Below are positions 63,587-64,000 of a stretch of 64,000 nt of DNA, piece by piece. The notes beneath the pieces are model-generated. The model had not been told where the DNA came from. It saw nothing but the letters and a program-made list of their open reading frames with translations, and did not search any database. Position 1 is the first letter of the stretch; each line of letters starts with the position of its first letter. Location of the stretch: positions 204,803-268,802 of the forward strand of contig MEOE01000011.1 of NCBI GenBank assembly GCA_001768565.1, in the 5' to 3' direction. This DNA is from Bacteroidetes bacterium GWF2_33_16. Its GTDB lineage: Bacteria > Bacteroidota > Bacteroidia > Bacteroidales > UBA12077. The position numbers and the translations under genes are program-made.

Positions 63587-64000
63587 TTAAGCTTGTTCAT
63601 TTTGTCCATGACAGTTTTTGTATTTTTTGCCACTTCCACAAGGACATGGATCGTTTCGTCCTACTTTCTTTTCGGCACGTACTGGTTGTGTTCTTTGCGT
63701 TTCACGTGTATCACCAGAACCATCTGGTCTGCTTGTTTGGTATTTGCTATAATCTGTTTTTCGACGTTGTTGAGCTTCTCTAACCTGATCTGGATCCTGA
63801 ATTGGTAAATGTCCCTTCACTAATGTAGAAACAACACTTCTATTAACTTTATCTATCATTGATTTAAATAGCTCAAACGATTCGAACTTATAAATCAATA
63901 AAGGATCTTTTTGCTCATATGTAGCATTCTGAACAGATTGTTTTAAATCATCCATTTCGCGCAAATGTTCTTTCCACGATTCATCAATATTGGCAAGAAT
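63587..64000 (-). CDS. secA: preprotein translocase subunit SecA (C-terminal part)
   Basis: SecA is the ATPase that drives protein export through SecYEG. The window holds the last 137 codons; the gene enters from the right edge. The fragment starts in the conserved [19 protein letters not shown] region of the helical scaffold domain, followed by [14 protein letters not shown], a charged linker, and the zinc-binding tail with [14 protein letters not shown], the site for SecB and lipids. Coordinates therefore mark only the C-terminal part. It is convergent with the ligA operon. Confidence 0.96.
   Translation of the reverse strand: MLANIDESWKEHLREMDDLKQSVQNATYEQKDPLLIYKFESFELFKSMIDKVNRSVVSTLVKGHLPIQDPDQVREAQQRRKTDYSKYQTSRPDGSGDTRETQRTQPVRAEKKVGRNDPCPCGSGKKYKNCHGQNEQA

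Overview
The window is AT-rich chromosomal DNA from a member of the Bacteroidota, most likely a Bacteroidales/Marinilabiliales-type bacterium. The evidence is the gene content (rpmB-rpmG-DUF4295-ftsY-rimO, DUF368, DUF2027-Smr, DUF4465, DUF6588, DUF3857 transglutaminases, EFR1-type ferredoxin) and promoters that fit the Bacteroidota pattern TTTG-N17-23-TAnnTTTG. I see no rRNA, tRNA, CRISPR array, insertion sequence, prophage or plasmid-type gene. Both ends cut a gene: gyrA on the left and secA on the right.

Layout. 1-3.9 kb: gyrA 5' end, clpC and tpx. 3.9-9.5 kb: a minus-strand housekeeping block (M48 protease-cinA; rpmB-rpmG-DUF4295; ftsY-rimO). 9.5-17.7 kb: a lipoprotein, fabG, a dCache/HAMP/GAF/PAS sensor without a visible output domain, a DUF6588 envelope protein, rarA and kdsA. 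17.7-27.1 kb: a TPR hybrid histidine kinase, a long Lys/Glu/Ala coiled-coil protein with 84-residue repeats, a cNMP-binding histidine kinase, a serine hydrolase, an outer-membrane barrel and a His-rich FKBP isomerase. 27.3-31.2 kb: a flavodoxin/ferredoxin membrane protein, RNase P RNA, a DUF2027-Smr protein and queA. 31.2-38.3 kb: two DUF3857/transglutaminase-like proteins, a YfiR protein, a YgiQ radical SAM protein and a small membrane protein. 38.4-47.6 kb: acyl-CoA ligase, threonine aldolase, C69 dipeptidase, a GreA/B-like protein, a large FAD/Fe-S oxidoreductase and sucD. 47.7-53.9 kb: a lone receiver domain, a barrel protein, an SDR, and the fermentation genes pta-ackA and ptb-buk. 54-64 kb: aroE, DUF368, a TPR protein, a barrel protein, a DUF4465 lipoprotein, the ligA-DUF6913-dapA-LpoB-like operon and the secA 3' end.

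How the genes fit together. Most of the window is core machinery: replication and repair, translation, protein export, protein quality control and envelope biosynthesis. The metabolic signature is anaerobic: two phosphotransacylase/acyl-kinase pairs would make ATP from acetyl-CoA and butyryl-CoA. Signalling genes are orphans: two kinases, one sensor and one receiver, none beside a DNA-binding regulator.

I found no clear new multigene system. The most unusual non-coding signal is a set of imperfect 7-bp-period repeats on both sides of rnpB and filling the gap before the threonine aldolase gene. Hairpin terminators and -7 boxes are clear enough to divide many transcripts and to correct several start codons.
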